The position numbers and the translations under genes were made by a program. A DNA stretch of 64,000 nt from CAYLKS01 sp964384205 [NCBI: uncultured bacterium]. Lineage in GTDB: Bacteria; JAGOEH01. Shown here in pieces: positions 9,531 to 19,927 of this stretch (positions within the stretch are counted from its first letter, which is position 1; every line of letters starts with the position of its first letter). The stretch spans positions 1 to 64,000 of the forward strand of contig CAYLKS010000006.1 in the NCBI GenBank assembly GCA_964384205.1, given 5' to 3'. The notes under the pieces were generated by a model. It was not told where the DNA came from and did not search any database. It saw nothing but the letters and a program-made list of their open reading frames with translations.

Positions 9531-11057
9531 TTATTCCATCTTTTTACCATAATCTAACATATAATCTGTAGTAATCAATGGAAATGATGGAACTAAAAAC
9601 TTATATGGTACATTATGCTGAAAAACTTGCATATTTGTTCGAGTCAATTTTATTTTATTAAAATCATCTACATCTATATAAATCTGATCGGAATATTTTT
9701 TCTGTAAATCATTCACAATTGGATTCAAATACTTTTCAATTATACTTGTATAATTGGATTTAAAATTCCCCTCTACTTTACAACGAGATAATAAATTATA
9801 TTTATAATATAATGCATTATAATAATCTTTCCACATTTGCAAATTATTTTTTACAACATCAGTTTTATCATATCCTCTTTTATAAGCCTCTTCTGCTAAA
9901 TATTTATCTGTTATCATATCCATAATAGCTAATTGTAATTGCTGACCAAACTCTATGTTTTTCATTTTTCGTTTTCTAAAAACTAAAGGATGTATATACT
10001 GTTCATATAAAAAATCATTCACAGTCCAAACCTTGCCATTTATATCAAAAAATGGCTGCTTCCCTATTTTCTTTAATTTTTTTTCAGCATCCAAAAACTC
10101 AAAGGAATCTACTTCTGAATTCCAGTAAGCTTTATTAACAATATCTTTCTTCTCTTTATCTGTTTTTAAATACAAAGGTGCTAAAATTTTAACAACTTTA
10201 TCAAAAGTCTCCTTATAAAAATTGATCGTTTTCCCTGACATAATTTTCTTTTTAAATTCTTTATATAAAATATCTGCTTTATTATTTCTATACCATTGAG
10301 CTACTGACTCAAATTTTTCATTATATTCTTTTTGAGTATAAAAAGGCTGTTGAATCCATCCCTTTATCTGAAAAATCATATAAAAATTATCATCTATTTT
10401 TACAGGCCCAACTATTTCTTTCTTTTTTAAATCTCTTGTAAAAATAGCATTTAAAACATTTTCATTTTCTCCAACATTCCATTCTAATTTTTTTGTTGGT
10501 ACTTTTTTAACTTTTTTAATTTTTAAAAGATAATCATCAATTGTTAAATTTTTATTTTTTAATTCTTTTATTACATCATAAGCAATCTCTTCCGACGGTA
10601 AAGACATATAAGATAGTTCATACTTTCTACGGGAAAAATTCACATGTTTATCAATAAAAGGAGAATCTATCTTTACTTTATTAAATGCAACATCGTTATA
10701 AAGCAATAATCTCATTGCCTGTTCTTTTCTACCTCTAAAATATAACTGAAATCTTTCATTTTTTAAAACTTCACTACTATCACCAGCTTCAATAGAAAAT
10801 AATTTTTCAGCAATAAGAGAATTTAAAATTATTTTCTTATCAATATTATAATTATTTCTACAATAAACAGGGCGGATAGTATATTCCGCCCTGCGTATAA
10901 AATCCTTTACTGTAATCACACGTTTATCATCAATTTTTACCAATATTTTTTCTTTATTGTTGTACTTCTTCTCTATTTCTACTTTTTTTGAACATACAAC
11001 AAACAACAATAAAATAAAGAATAAAAATGCTCTATTTAATAATTGCAAACTTGCCAA
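9531..11057 (-). CDS. SurA/PPIase-like periplasmic lipoprotein
   Basis: 508 residues. Hydrophobic N-terminus (LNRAFLFFILLLFVVCSKK) with a Cys suited to lipidation, although Val at -1 is unusual. The body resembles SurA/PpiC-type folding factors: an N-terminal helical part (KDFIRRAEYTIRPVYCR onward), a parvulin-like segment (ELSYMSLPSEEIAYDVIKEL ... GPVKIDDNFYMIFQIKGW) and a second helical part with VNDFLYEQYIHPLVFRKRK. A parvulin active site is not obvious, so it may be a chaperone only. The start is TTG with AGGAG 9 nt upstream, inside the end of the giant surface-protein gene (26-bp overlap), so production is coupled. It probably helps fold or export that protein or the receptors of the operon; this is inference. 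Confidence 0.7.
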   Translation of the reverse strand: MASLQLLNRAFLFFILLLFVVCSKKVEIEKKYNNKEKILVKIDDKRVITVKDFIRRAEYTIRPVYCRNNYNIDKKIILNSLIAEKLFSIEAGDSSEVLKNERFQLYFRGRKEQAMRLLLYNDVAFNKVKIDSPFIDKHVNFSRRKYELSYMSLPSEEIAYDVIKELKNKNLTIDDYLLKIKKVKKVPTKKLEWNVGENENVLNAIFTRDLKKKEIVGPVKIDDNFYMIFQIKGWIQQPFYTQKEYNEKFESVAQWYRNNKADILYKEFKKKIMSGKTINFYKETFDKVVKILAPLYLKTDKEKKDIVNKAYWNSEVDSFEFLDAEKKLKKIGKQPFFDINGKVWTVNDFLYEQYIHPLVFRKRKMKNIEFGQQLQLAIMDMITDKYLAEEAYKRGYDKTDVVKNNLQMWKDYYNALYYKYNLLSRCKVEGNFKSNYTSIIEKYLNPIVNDLQKKYSDQIYIDVDDFNKIKLTRTNMQVFQHNVPYKFLVPSFPLITTDYMLDYGKKME

Positions 11058-14000
11058 TCTTCTCAGCTCCTGTTTCTTTTGATTTTACATGATAAATATA
11101 ATAACCAGGTGCCACTTCTAACCCTTCTTTAGTGCGTAAATCCCAAAATACTGTTCCATTATCATAATCATTAGTGTCCCAATCATTCGCCTTATTCGTT
11201 GGTGTATTTTCAACATCTATCTCTTTTACTAAAATGCCAGATGTTGTAAAAATTCTTATAACACATCGTGCAGGAATATGAGTAAACATAATCCTTCTTC
11301 TTTGGTTCAAATGAGGATTTGCAACAGCTTCTTCGAAAACATTTGTAGCAACATAAGGATTAGGCACAACTTTTATATTTTCCATTTCTTCTTTCAACTT
11401 ATTTTTATCTACAACCACCTGTCCTTTAACAGAAAAATAAATCTTATCAATGATTGTATCCTTAGTCTCACCATTAGTTATAACCCATGTTGGTCGATTG
11501 CCTTTAATTGATACTCCAGGGAATGGTCTATGAAATCCTACAAAATATCTAAAACCACTCTTAGGCAATTCACTCTCATCAGCTGCATCCCAAAAATTCA
11601 TTGAGAAGATAGTACCACCCCAGATATAACCAACACTACCATTTTTTTCAACTTTAACAGTAGGACCTACTAATATTTCATCAATATCCCAATCATATAC
11701 TCCATTAGCATTTATATCATGAATAATCATATCCATTTTTTCATATTCACCTGTACTATCTCTGAAAAATTTATTAATAACATAAAAATTATAAGAATAA
11801 TCTGTTATCATGGAATCAAGTGTTACAGATTTTCCACTCGCATCTCTTACTCCGCCAAATCCCATAGTTGTTCTTGTCTTATATATTCCACTATCACCCC
11901 AAATAATCTCACAATCCCATGGGAGAGAACTTCCAACATCTGTCTGAGAAGTTGGATTATCTGCACCAAGAACATTCATAGGAGCAAATCCTGTAATCCA
12001 TCCTGTCCTTGAACTATCCAATTGACCAACAATAAATGGCATATCCAATTTCATCTGAATTCCATCAAAAGGCTCTGTAACAATTTCCTTCTGATTATTC
12101 AAGAAATAAAAATTCTTCACAGCATATGGACTATCTTTTATATGCCCATATTTAATATTTGAACCAGAATAATATTCCGGGCTTTCCTCATAAACTAAAC
12201 TATCCTGCCCATCTGTAACATCATAAATTCTGAATCCATAATCTAATAATTTTATATCTCCTGGATATCTATAAGTTTTTATAGGAGTATTATATCCCAA
12301 AGATCTACTTATAAAAATCACCTTATATCTATGACCTGGTTTAACAGCATGTATATCAAAAATTTCAAAAGAAAATTTTCCAGTACCAACTAAATTTGTA
12401 GTATCTTCCACTGTAATCTCAGGTGGAATAAATCCAGCTGCTTTTTGATGTGGCTTTACAATTGCAACATTTCTGGATATCTTTCGAATATTTTCATTTT
12501 CATCAATATCAATTGTAAATGTATTTTCAGATGGAGCAATACCTTCTGCTACATCTGGGATTCCATAATCATATGCAACCAATACATAATAATATGTTCT
12601 GCCATTTTCAACTGTATTATCAACAAAGAAATGTTTGATACCAGTATCATCTCCTAAGTAATATCCAACTCCATTGATATAACCAAAATCTGTAAAACCT
12701 GTTTTCCCATCTACTACATCACACTGGAAAATAGGTTTCTTTAATGTTGGAGTGCCATAGCCATCAGTAATCTGTACAGCATCTGCCATATTTTTATCAG
12801 TAGCCCTATATAGTTTATATCCTTCAAAATCATTAACATTTCCTATAAAAGGATCTCTGGTTTTTGTATCAGAAATATTATCCCAATATAAATATACTTT
12901 GCCATCTCCAGGTATTGCTTTCAAAGTAGGCATAATTGGTGGTTGTGCAAATCTATAATCAGTCTCATATATCATCTGAACAACGCTTTTTAATCTAAAT
13001 AAAGCAGGAGCACTATGTTCTTCTGACATAAGTCCAGCCAGAGGATCATAGGAATGAAGTTCTGCCATAGAAACACGTTCTGTTCTTCCTTTATATAATG
13101 GGAATAATCCTGAAGCAAAGTTTTCAACAAAATTCAATGGTTCACCCTGGAATTCATCAAAAATACCCTGTGTTAAAAAATGAAAAATCTTCTCATCATT
13201 CAATAACTGAATACCTGTTGGTCCCCAATCTAAATTATATCTAAAGGAAGTCAAACCAAGCATATCTGTTTCTGAAACATCAGTTATTGCAAAATTAGGT
13301 TCAGCGCCAACACCTTCTTTAAAATCAGGTTTGTGATTACATTCTGTACCGTCTGCATCCGGGCCTGTATAATTTAAATCTAATGGTCCTACACCATCCA
13401 AACCTAAATCATCACCCGGATCTTCATTAAAATCATATACACCATTGCCATTTGCATCAACACCATCTTTCCAATCCTGATCTTCATCAGCATCCCAGTG
13501 TTCATGTAAATCTTCTTCTTTTAAATTATAATATTTCAAAAAAGCTTCTACATTATAGATACCATCTGTAGGCCCTACTTTTTTCATTGCCAAATTATCT
13601 CTTTTTTCATCAATTATACCGTCATTATCATTATCAATTCCATCAAAAGGTAAACCAGGAGATTCCAGAAATGTAAAACCCATAATACCCGGTGTACCAC
13701 CACCAACTGCAAGTCCATCATAATCCCAGGAATAACACATATTCAAATCTTTTCTATAATATGCTATATCATCTCCAGCACCTTCTTCACCGCCAACTGC
13801 ATTATCAAGCCAATATCCAAAATATACCTCTGGTAAATCATAGTCAGAAATATTTGAGATATTATATTCCCAAAAAATTGCATCTGCTGCTTGAGGGTTA
13901 TTCCATTGAAATCCTCTTGTTTCAATTCTAATACCTATACCGCCCCATGGCAACCCCTTCTGGATTGTTACATCAGGTTTCTTATCCCCTATATATACTC

Positions 14001-14673
14001 CAGGTCGCGGATAATATTTAACAGTATCATCATCTCCCAAATATTCCTGATCCTGCGCATCATTTACAACAAAATAAGTTTCAAGATCAGCTTTCATAAC
14101 ACCTCTACCAAATCTACCATTCCATTCACCTGGCCATTTAGTAGTGCCTCCACGAGCAGGCCATCCCTGAGGTGGCCATGATTCCGGTAAATTACTCATA
14201 GCAGGATAATCTGATAATTCATTAAAATATCCAAAAACAGGATACAAACCCCATTCAATTGTGCCTGTTTTATCATGATCCATAAGTTCTCTATAACTTG
14301 TTTGACAATAATATAATGTATCTAATTCGTTCCCTGCCTTTTTAATCTCTGTAATATCTGTGACAGGAATGGTATCATTTTTTAAATAAACTCTTGCTCC
14401 AATTAAAAGAGCAATACCATCTGTCATTTTACTTCCTTCATAATTATTTGGCCATTTTGATACATCATATCCTAAACTACAACAGTTAGAAAGTTCAGTA
14501 GTATTTCTAAAAAATAAATAAACTCTATTACCATTCATAAAACCAGCTCTTTTTGCCGCTATATCACCTGCTGGATCATCTGGCCCTTCATAGGGTCTTC
14601 CTTGGCCTAATACAAAATCAATATTAAACAAAATGAAAAGTATTGTTCCTAAAATTATATACTTTAACTTCAT
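11032..14673 (-). CDS. Giant secreted surface protein with FN3-like and FlgD/T9SS-like C-terminal domain
   Basis: 1213 residues with a signal peptide (MKLKYIILGTILFILFNIDFVLGQ). Around 350-460 there is an Asp/Asn/Gly-rich stretch of calcium-site type (GIDNDNDGIIDEK; DANGNGVYDFNEDPGDD). An FN3-like segment follows at about 595-700 (VYLYWDNISDTKT ... YYYVLVAYDYG). The last ~95 residues (KVVPNPYVATNVFEEAVANP ... GTVFWDLRTKEGLEVAPGYY ... GKFAIIK) match the FlgD-Ig-like/T9SS-type C-terminal module. It is probably translocated to or across the outer membrane and anchored there. It sits between a PorV-like protein and a PPIase-like lipoprotein and behind a TonB receptor. The start ATG follows GAGGAGAG. 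Precise function is unknown; a receptor-associated surface protein or filament are options. Confidence 0.75.
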   Translation of the reverse strand: MKLKYIILGTILFILFNIDFVLGQGRPYEGPDDPAGDIAAKRAGFMNGNRVYLFFRNTTELSNCCSLGYDVSKWPNNYEGSKMTDGIALLIGARVYLKNDTIPVTDITEIKKAGNELDTLYYCQTSYRELMDHDKTGTIEWGLYPVFGYFNELSDYPAMSNLPESWPPQGWPARGGTTKWPGEWNGRFGRGVMKADLETYFVVNDAQDQEYLGDDDTVKYYPRPGVYIGDKKPDVTIQKGLPWGGIGIRIETRGFQWNNPQAADAIFWEYNISNISDYDLPEVYFGYWLDNAVGGEEGAGDDIAYYRKDLNMCYSWDYDGLAVGGGTPGIMGFTFLESPGLPFDGIDNDNDGIIDEKRDNLAMKKVGPTDGIYNVEAFLKYYNLKEEDLHEHWDADEDQDWKDGVDANGNGVYDFNEDPGDDLGLDGVGPLDLNYTGPDADGTECNHKPDFKEGVGAEPNFAITDVSETDMLGLTSFRYNLDWGPTGIQLLNDEKIFHFLTQGIFDEFQGEPLNFVENFASGLFPLYKGRTERVSMAELHSYDPLAGLMSEEHSAPALFRLKSVVQMIYETDYRFAQPPIMPTLKAIPGDGKVYLYWDNISDTKTRDPFIGNVNDFEGYKLYRATDKNMADAVQITDGYGTPTLKKPIFQCDVVDGKTGFTDFGYINGVGYYLGDDTGIKHFFVDNTVENGRTYYYVLVAYDYGIPDVAEGIAPSENTFTIDIDENENIRKISRNVAIVKPHQKAAGFIPPEITVEDTTNLVGTGKFSFEIFDIHAVKPGHRYKVIFISRSLGYNTPIKTYRYPGDIKLLDYGFRIYDVTDGQDSLVYEESPEYYSGSNIKYGHIKDSPYAVKNFYFLNNQKEIVTEPFDGIQMKLDMPFIVGQLDSSRTGWITGFAPMNVLGADNPTSQTDVGSSLPWDCEIIWGDSGIYKTRTTMGFGGVRDASGKSVTLDSMITDYSYNFYVINKFFRDSTGEYEKMDMIIHDINANGVYDWDIDEILVGPTVKVEKNGSVGYIWGGTIFSMNFWDAADESELPKSGFRYFVGFHRPFPGVSIKGNRPTWVITNGETKDTIIDKIYFSVKGQVVVDKNKLKEEMENIKVVPNPYVATNVFEEAVANPHLNQRRRIMFTHIPARCVIRIFTTSGILVKEIDVENTPTNKANDWDTNDYDNGTVFWDLRTKEGLEVAPGYYIYHVKSKETGAEKIGKFAIIK

Positions 14674-14691
14674 TTCTTCTCTCCTCTTTAA

Positions 14692-15747
14692 TTAAAATGA
14701 AATCCCAAAAGTAAACGCATGTGTATTACCCAATATTCCAATATCTCTGTATGCATAATCTATATTAATTGTGCGGTTATGCAAATAATATAATTTAATT
14801 CCAAAACCATATGTTAAACCAAACTCAGAATCAGACATAAATGCTGACCTATACCCTAATCTCAAACTAAAATCACCAACTCCATCATACTTCATTTTGT
14901 ATTCGGCACCCATATTTACATATTCACTATTATTATTTAAATGTAATGCGTCTATAGATACTATCAATCTTTGCTTATCCAATAAAAGAGGTGTAAAAGA
15001 GATTCCAATTCTAAAAATTAAAGGTAATTCCCATGAAGCAAGTTCATAACGTACAGGAACATACTTATAATTACCTTCCTCATCCGGAGCTATATCTACA
15101 GTCTGTTTTAAATCAATACCATTATAACTTAATTTTGATCCATAATTAGAAATACTTGTGCCAATATTTAAACCATCACCAGGCTTGCCTGTTTTTGATA
15201 AAAATTTTGTATTTACAATAGCTCCTAAATCAAAAGCTAAAGCACTTCCACTACAATGCCATATCTTTGAACCAATATATTTTCCTGTAGCTCCAAAAGA
15301 AAACCATTCTGCCAATCTTCTTCCAAAAGAAAAATTAACTGCAAAATCATAACCATCAAACTTCTCTCCAGTACCTTCCTGCATCAAAACATTTGTAACC
15401 TCTTCAGAACCATAACTCATATAATATATACCCAATGCAAAAGTACCTAAAATAGGATGAGCATATCCATAACCTACAAATGAATTATTAATTCCTGCAA
15501 ACCATGGCTGATACATCATCATAAATTCGCTTTTTTCCATATAACCTAAACCCGCAGGATTCCAATATATAGAAGATAAATCATGGGCTACACTCACATA
15601 AGCATCTCCCATAGAAATACCTGCACTACCAAAACCCAATTCTAAAAAATTAGCTGCAGTTGTACCTACCCTGTATGGCTTTTGACCAAAAGCCACTGTA
15701 GAAAAAATTATTAAAACTAATAATATTTTATATAAACTCTTCTTCAT
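14692..15747 (-). CDS. PorV/PorQ-family outer-membrane beta-barrel protein
   Basis: 351 residues, signal peptide (MKKSLYKILLVLIIFSTVAFGQ), then the family hallmark GSAGISMGDAYVSVAHDLSSIYWNPAGLG near 40-70. The rest is amphipathic beta strands ending in an aromatic residue (HAFTFGISF), typical of an outer-membrane barrel related to FadL/PorV. In T9SS bacteria PorV shuttles cargo from the translocon to the attachment complex. Here the gene is followed directly (18 bp) by a large protein with a T9SS/FlgD-like C-terminus, which fits a dedicated secretion or anchoring partner. GGTGG lies upstream of the ATG. It could also be a general PorV paralogue not tied to T9SS. Confidence 0.85.
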   Translation of the reverse strand: MKKSLYKILLVLIIFSTVAFGQKPYRVGTTAANFLELGFGSAGISMGDAYVSVAHDLSSIYWNPAGLGYMEKSEFMMMYQPWFAGINNSFVGYGYAHPILGTFALGIYYMSYGSEEVTNVLMQEGTGEKFDGYDFAVNFSFGRRLAEWFSFGATGKYIGSKIWHCSGSALAFDLGAIVNTKFLSKTGKPGDGLNIGTSISNYGSKLSYNGIDLKQTVDIAPDEEGNYKYVPVRYELASWELPLIFRIGISFTPLLLDKQRLIVSIDALHLNNNSEYVNMGAEYKMKYDGVGDFSLRLGYRSAFMSDSEFGLTYGFGIKLYYLHNRTINIDYAYRDIGILGNTHAFTFGISF

Positions 15748-15762
15748 ATATCACCACCCTTT

Positions 15763-18564
15763 TTAAAATACTATTCCAATTCCAAATTTAATTTCACGAG
15801 GCGCAGAATACATAGCCGGGTTCTTATATGCATCTTCTATATCACAAAAATTACTTCTAAATGTTTCTCTCTGTGCTTCTCTAATTATTGCAGTATAAGC
15901 TCTTCCTGTTGTCGGATTAACACTAACTTCATTTAATCTATCTAATAAATTATAAATATTTAAATAAAATCTTACTTTTTTAGTTCGCGATAATGATAAA
16001 TCATATCTTCCTTTAAAATCAACTCTTACCTGACTTGGCATTCTTGCATTATTAGGTAATAAATTTTGTTTAGATAAAGGACTTTCTGATGGTGGAACAT
16101 AGCTATAAGGTCTTCCTGTATTAAAATATCCTGTCATTGTTAATGACAAATGATTTAACATATAGCTTACACTTGCATTAAAAGTATGTCTCTGATCCCA
16201 TGCTAATGGAATTAAAATAGGTACTGGATCTAAATTCTGTCCTGCTCTACTAAAAGTAGAAGTCGGATTATCAGCATTTCCACGAGTATATTGCAATGTG
16301 TAATTAAGATTGATATTTAAAGGCCCTGTTGTATAATCATATTTTAATTCAAGACCTTTACTATTACCATAGTCTTTATTACTATATAATCCATACTTTA
16401 TCTGATTATAAGTAGTATATACCACCGCACTTTGTAAATCATAAATATCTTTATAATAAACACTTAATTCTAAAGACATACCAGGCATAATTTCCTGCCA
16501 AACACCCATTTCATATTGAACTGTTTTCTCTGCCTTAATATTTGGGTTACCAATAACAGTAGCAAAATCAGTTGGTGGAATCATAAATCTATGATTTGTA
16601 TATAGTGCATATAATGGCGGCATCTGAAAAAAGTGTCCATAACTAAAATGCAATACAGCACTGCTTCCCAGAGTATAGGATAAACCAAATCTTGGAGAAA
16701 TTTGAACCTGAGGATCTGCATCTTTAAACACAGACATTCTCTCTGGATTATCCGGAAAACTCAACTGATTCGATGGGTTTCGCCAGTTACTTGGTAATTT
16801 GGTATTAGAATTAAAATAATCATATCTAACACCCATATTTATAACCAGCGCTTCAAACTCCATCTTATCCTGAATATATGCTGAAAATTCATAAGGCTTC
16901 TTAATATATCTATCCATTGCAATAGATGAATCAGGTAAAATTTCTGGCTCATAATATGGGAAAACTACTTTCCCCTGTTCATAATCATAATAAAATTGGC
17001 TTGCTATAGGAAGATTATAATATTTATTCCTTACATAAGTTGGCCAATTCTTTACCTCGTGCTTAATATATAAAAATCCTGTTTTAATATTGTGATTATT
17101 ATTAATCTGCCATGTCAAATCATATTTGAGATTTAAATCTTTTAAATATCTATCATATCTACCATGACTCATACCACCTGTTGAAAATCCAGCTGCTCCT
17201 CTTGAATACATATCAGAAATATATCTCTTATCCAGAGGATTTGAATATAAATATGAAGCATCATGGCTATCATTATATGATAATTTTAAGTCATAAAACA
17301 AACTATTAGTAATTAAATGATTGAGCTGACTAATATAAATCTTGGAAGTATGATAATTAGTGGCCCTTCCATGAGGTTTATATTTTGAACTATGAGAATA
17401 CCCCTGGCCTTCTTCATCTTCATAAATAGTACTAAAACTTAATTTTATATTACTAATCGGTCTTATAGCTAACTTTCCAAAAAAAGAATATCTCTTATTC
17501 CAATCCATATCAACATAGCTGTTATCACCAGTATGTTCTGAATAATATCTATTACCTCTAATAATAACATCCCATTTTGTTGCTGTTTTTATAATATTTG
17601 GTGTTGTAAAATCAGAATAATTGTCTGGTTCAAATCTATTTATACCAACTAAATGATTTTTATTATCCTCATATCTTGCATTAAAAAAGAAAGTTACTTT
17701 ATTTTTAATAATTGGTCCTTCAAACTGAAATTTATAATCCTGTTTTCTAAAAAAATCTGTATTCTTCAAACCAATAAAAATATCATGATGACCTGTATAA
17801 TAATTAGAAGCAAAAACTGATGCACTACCTCTAAATTGATTGCCACCGTCTTTCGTAACCATATTAACAATACCACTCATAGCACGACCATATTCAGCAT
17901 TAAATGTTCCTGTAATAACTTCCAAATCCTGTACTACCTCTTTATCAAGATCAACTATCCTCGAATCTCCGGAAAAACTTTCATCAACTTGAATACCATC
18001 AATCATATAAGAAACTTCTGTAGAACGACCACCTCTAAAATGATTGCCTATAATACCAGCCTGCATAGCAATTACATCCTGAATCTCTTCAACCGGCAAC
18101 GCCTGGATTTTATCAGACGATACATTCTTAATAGAACTTGTCTGATCTTTTTTCATATCTATTTTTTCAGCTTGAACAACTACTTCCTCGCCCTGGATAG
18201 CTGTAACTTCTAATTCAAAATTTAATCTTGTAGTTCTATTAACTGAAACTTCTACTTCTTTAACCACACCAGTTTTATAACCAATCATTTGTGCTTTAAC
18301 AGTGTATTTTCCCGGATCTACATTAATTATAAAATAATTTCCATTAATGTCTGCAACCCCCCCAATAGGAGATGCCATCTCTACCTCAATGCCTTCCAAC
18401 CATATTCCAGTTATCATTACTTGAGCACCAGGCAATGGCTCACCTGTCTCTTTATCTACCACCTTACCAGATATTTTTCCTGTTGTCTGGGCACTAATAG
18501 TCCCCACCCAGAAGAACACTATAAAAACAATTGTCCCTAAAAGTAAAAACCAATTCTTTTTCAC
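15763..18564 (-). CDS. TonB-dependent outer-membrane receptor with carboxypeptidase-regulatory-like N-terminus
   Basis: 933 residues. Signal peptide, then a carboxypeptidase D regulatory-like domain (KISGKVVDKETGEPLPGAQV ... PGKYTVKAQMIGYKT, about 28-110), a plug domain (about 130-240; MIDGIQVDESFSG, EVITGTFNAEYGRAMSGIVN) and a C-terminal 22-strand-type barrel ending in IKFGIGIVF. It would take up a ligand across the outer membrane using TonB energy. The start is GTG (18562-18564) with GGAG 7 nt upstream; the overlapping ATG is out of frame. First gene of the operon TonB-PorV-giant protein-PPIase. Substrate unknown; no transporter or hydrolase is in the operon to suggest one, so it may serve surface-protein assembly rather than nutrition. 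Confidence 0.92.
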   Translation of the reverse strand: MKKNWFLLLGTIVFIVFFWVGTISAQTTGKISGKVVDKETGEPLPGAQVMITGIWLEGIEVEMASPIGGVADINGNYFIINVDPGKYTVKAQMIGYKTGVVKEVEVSVNRTTRLNFELEVTAIQGEEVVVQAEKIDMKKDQTSSIKNVSSDKIQALPVEEIQDVIAMQAGIIGNHFRGGRSTEVSYMIDGIQVDESFSGDSRIVDLDKEVVQDLEVITGTFNAEYGRAMSGIVNMVTKDGGNQFRGSASVFASNYYTGHHDIFIGLKNTDFFRKQDYKFQFEGPIIKNKVTFFFNARYEDNKNHLVGINRFEPDNYSDFTTPNIIKTATKWDVIIRGNRYYSEHTGDNSYVDMDWNKRYSFFGKLAIRPISNIKLSFSTIYEDEEGQGYSHSSKYKPHGRATNYHTSKIYISQLNHLITNSLFYDLKLSYNDSHDASYLYSNPLDKRYISDMYSRGAAGFSTGGMSHGRYDRYLKDLNLKYDLTWQINNNHNIKTGFLYIKHEVKNWPTYVRNKYYNLPIASQFYYDYEQGKVVFPYYEPEILPDSSIAMDRYIKKPYEFSAYIQDKMEFEALVINMGVRYDYFNSNTKLPSNWRNPSNQLSFPDNPERMSVFKDADPQVQISPRFGLSYTLGSSAVLHFSYGHFFQMPPLYALYTNHRFMIPPTDFATVIGNPNIKAEKTVQYEMGVWQEIMPGMSLELSVYYKDIYDLQSAVVYTTYNQIKYGLYSNKDYGNSKGLELKYDYTTGPLNINLNYTLQYTRGNADNPTSTFSRAGQNLDPVPILIPLAWDQRHTFNASVSYMLNHLSLTMTGYFNTGRPYSYVPPSESPLSKQNLLPNNARMPSQVRVDFKGRYDLSLSRTKKVRFYLNIYNLLDRLNEVSVNPTTGRAYTAIIREAQRETFRSNFCDIEDAYKNPAMYSAPREIKFGIGIVF

Positions 18565-18635
18565 ATGTACTCTCCTTTTTTAGCTCTTTTTTTTAAATTA
18601 ACTTCATCAGTTTGTTAATTAAATTAATTAATTCT

Positions 18636-18664
18636 AATATACTATTTTTATCTTTTTTTGTCAA
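18636..18664 (-). promoter_or_regulatory. Sigma-70-type promoter of the TonB/PorV surface operon
   Basis: Minus strand TTGACA (18659-18664), 17-nt spacer, TATATT (18636-18641). Between it and the GTG start lies a run of TTAATTAA-type palindromic sequence (about 18597-18632) that could serve as an operator; that part is inference. Confidence 0.75.
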
Positions 18665-18925
18665 GTAAATATAACATATTTTTAAAAATTTCTAATTATA
18701 AATACAAATTAAATTTCTTTATAAATATCTATATAAAATAATCTCAAAATTAAGCAGTACACAATTAATTGTCCACCGCCTATCCTTTACATCAATTTAT
18801 TATTTTTATATTAAAATTCAAAAATTATATTCTATACTGACTAAACAGATATAAAAAAAACTTAATAATTTTATAACTTAATAAATCCTATTTTAGAAAC
18901 CCTATCTTAACATTTTTATAAGATA
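18665..18925. other. AT-rich intergenic stretch, no gene seen
   Basis: With the promoter region this makes a ~360-bp gap between the surface operon and the SGNH/MBOAT pair. No open frame with a ribosome-binding site, no RNA gene and no clear terminator. A 7-bp hairpin at 18903-18925 lacks a T-run. Confidence 0.6.
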
Positions 18926-19918
18926 TTATTGGCTATTGTATAAACTCTCTATACTATTAATTAAACTATCTATTTTTAAAGATAATTTTTTCGCTCCCTT
19001 TGGATTTAGATGATCTGAATCTGCAAAATCATCTACATGAAATATAGTGTCTTCAAGTAAATTAAAATAATAACAATTATCCTTCTCTTTAACAATCTTA
19101 GTTATTGTATTAATAGTTATGTCAAGCTGTTTCTTATCAAGATTAGAAACATATGTTTTATATGCAGGACTTGTATAAAATATAACTTTAATATTTCTTC
19201 TTTTTGCAAAACTAATAATTTTTTGAATAATACTAATATTTTTACCTAATTTTGATAAATCTTTAAATGTATGTATAAGAGCCTTTACTTTACCCGATCT
19301 AACAAGATCATGAGATTCAATAGTACAAGCTCCAAAACCTAATAATCGACCTCGATTATAAAGGGATTGATACTGCTTATGATTTTCAACATCATTTATA
19401 AAACCTAATTTAAAAAAACATATTGAAAGCTTATTTATAATATAGTAATTAAAAATACGTTTAATACTTTTTTTTAAATCTGTGTTTAAAAATTCAGAAT
19501 AATCAGATAACCTATCTGTCAAATGCATGTGATAATATATATTATAATTTTTTATTCTTTCCCTACCTCCGAAATCTGACATATCAGCAAATAAGGTGAA
19601 ATAGTCGATGGGTATTATAATATATTTCAAATTATTCCAATTATTTTTATATTTTTTAATAATTTCATAATCAATATCAATAGTTTGTAATGTCAAAGCT
19701 GCATTAAAAGCATTCCCATTAATAAATTCTGGGTTAATTCCAGAATATACATGAGAAGTTCCTAAAAATAATTTCTCTATTCGATTTGAATTTTCATCTA
19801 AATATTGATTTTTGTATTTGTAAATATTGGGCATACTCCGTAATGAAAGTTCAATTATTATAGCAATTACAATATATGGTACTGTAAAATATATTAATTT
19901 CTTTAAAAACTTTTTCAT
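18926..19918 (-). CDS. SGNH-hydrolase-like (DltD/AlgX-type) membrane-anchored protein, MBOAT partner
   Basis: 330 residues. One N-terminal membrane anchor (FLKKLIYFTVPYIVIAIIIELSL), then an extracytoplasmic domain with SGNH-type blocks: LFLGTSHVYSGI near 50 (Ser in GTSH) and ADSDHLNPKGAKKLS near 305 (Asp-x-x-His pattern in the last block). Such proteins pair with MBOAT acyltransferases, moving or removing acyl (often acetyl) groups on polysaccharides, as in alginate, cellulose or teichoic-acid modification. It starts 9 bp after the stop of the MBOAT gene, so the two are one operon. The order of conserved blocks supports the fold; the substrate is unknown. No polysaccharide synthesis genes are beside it. 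Confidence 0.75.
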   Translation of the reverse strand: MKKFLKKLIYFTVPYIVIAIIIELSLRSMPNIYKYKNQYLDENSNRIEKLFLGTSHVYSGINPEFINGNAFNAALTLQTIDIDYEIIKKYKNNWNNLKYIIIPIDYFTLFADMSDFGGRERIKNYNIYYHMHLTDRLSDYSEFLNTDLKKSIKRIFNYYIINKLSICFFKLGFINDVENHKQYQSLYNRGRLLGFGACTIESHDLVRSGKVKALIHTFKDLSKLGKNISIIQKIISFAKRRNIKVIFYTSPAYKTYVSNLDKKQLDITINTITKIVKEKDNCYYFNLLEDTIFHVDDFADSDHLNPKGAKKLSLKIDSLINSIESLYNSQ

Positions 19919-19927
19919 ATAAGCACT

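Noticed and set aside
17836-18213. 125-codon plus-strand open frame
   Set aside because: Antisense to the plug region of the TonB receptor, no start signal, low-complexity translation.
18903-18925. Terminator after the SGNH gene
   Set aside because: A 7-bp AT-rich stem without a T-run, overlapping the gene end.
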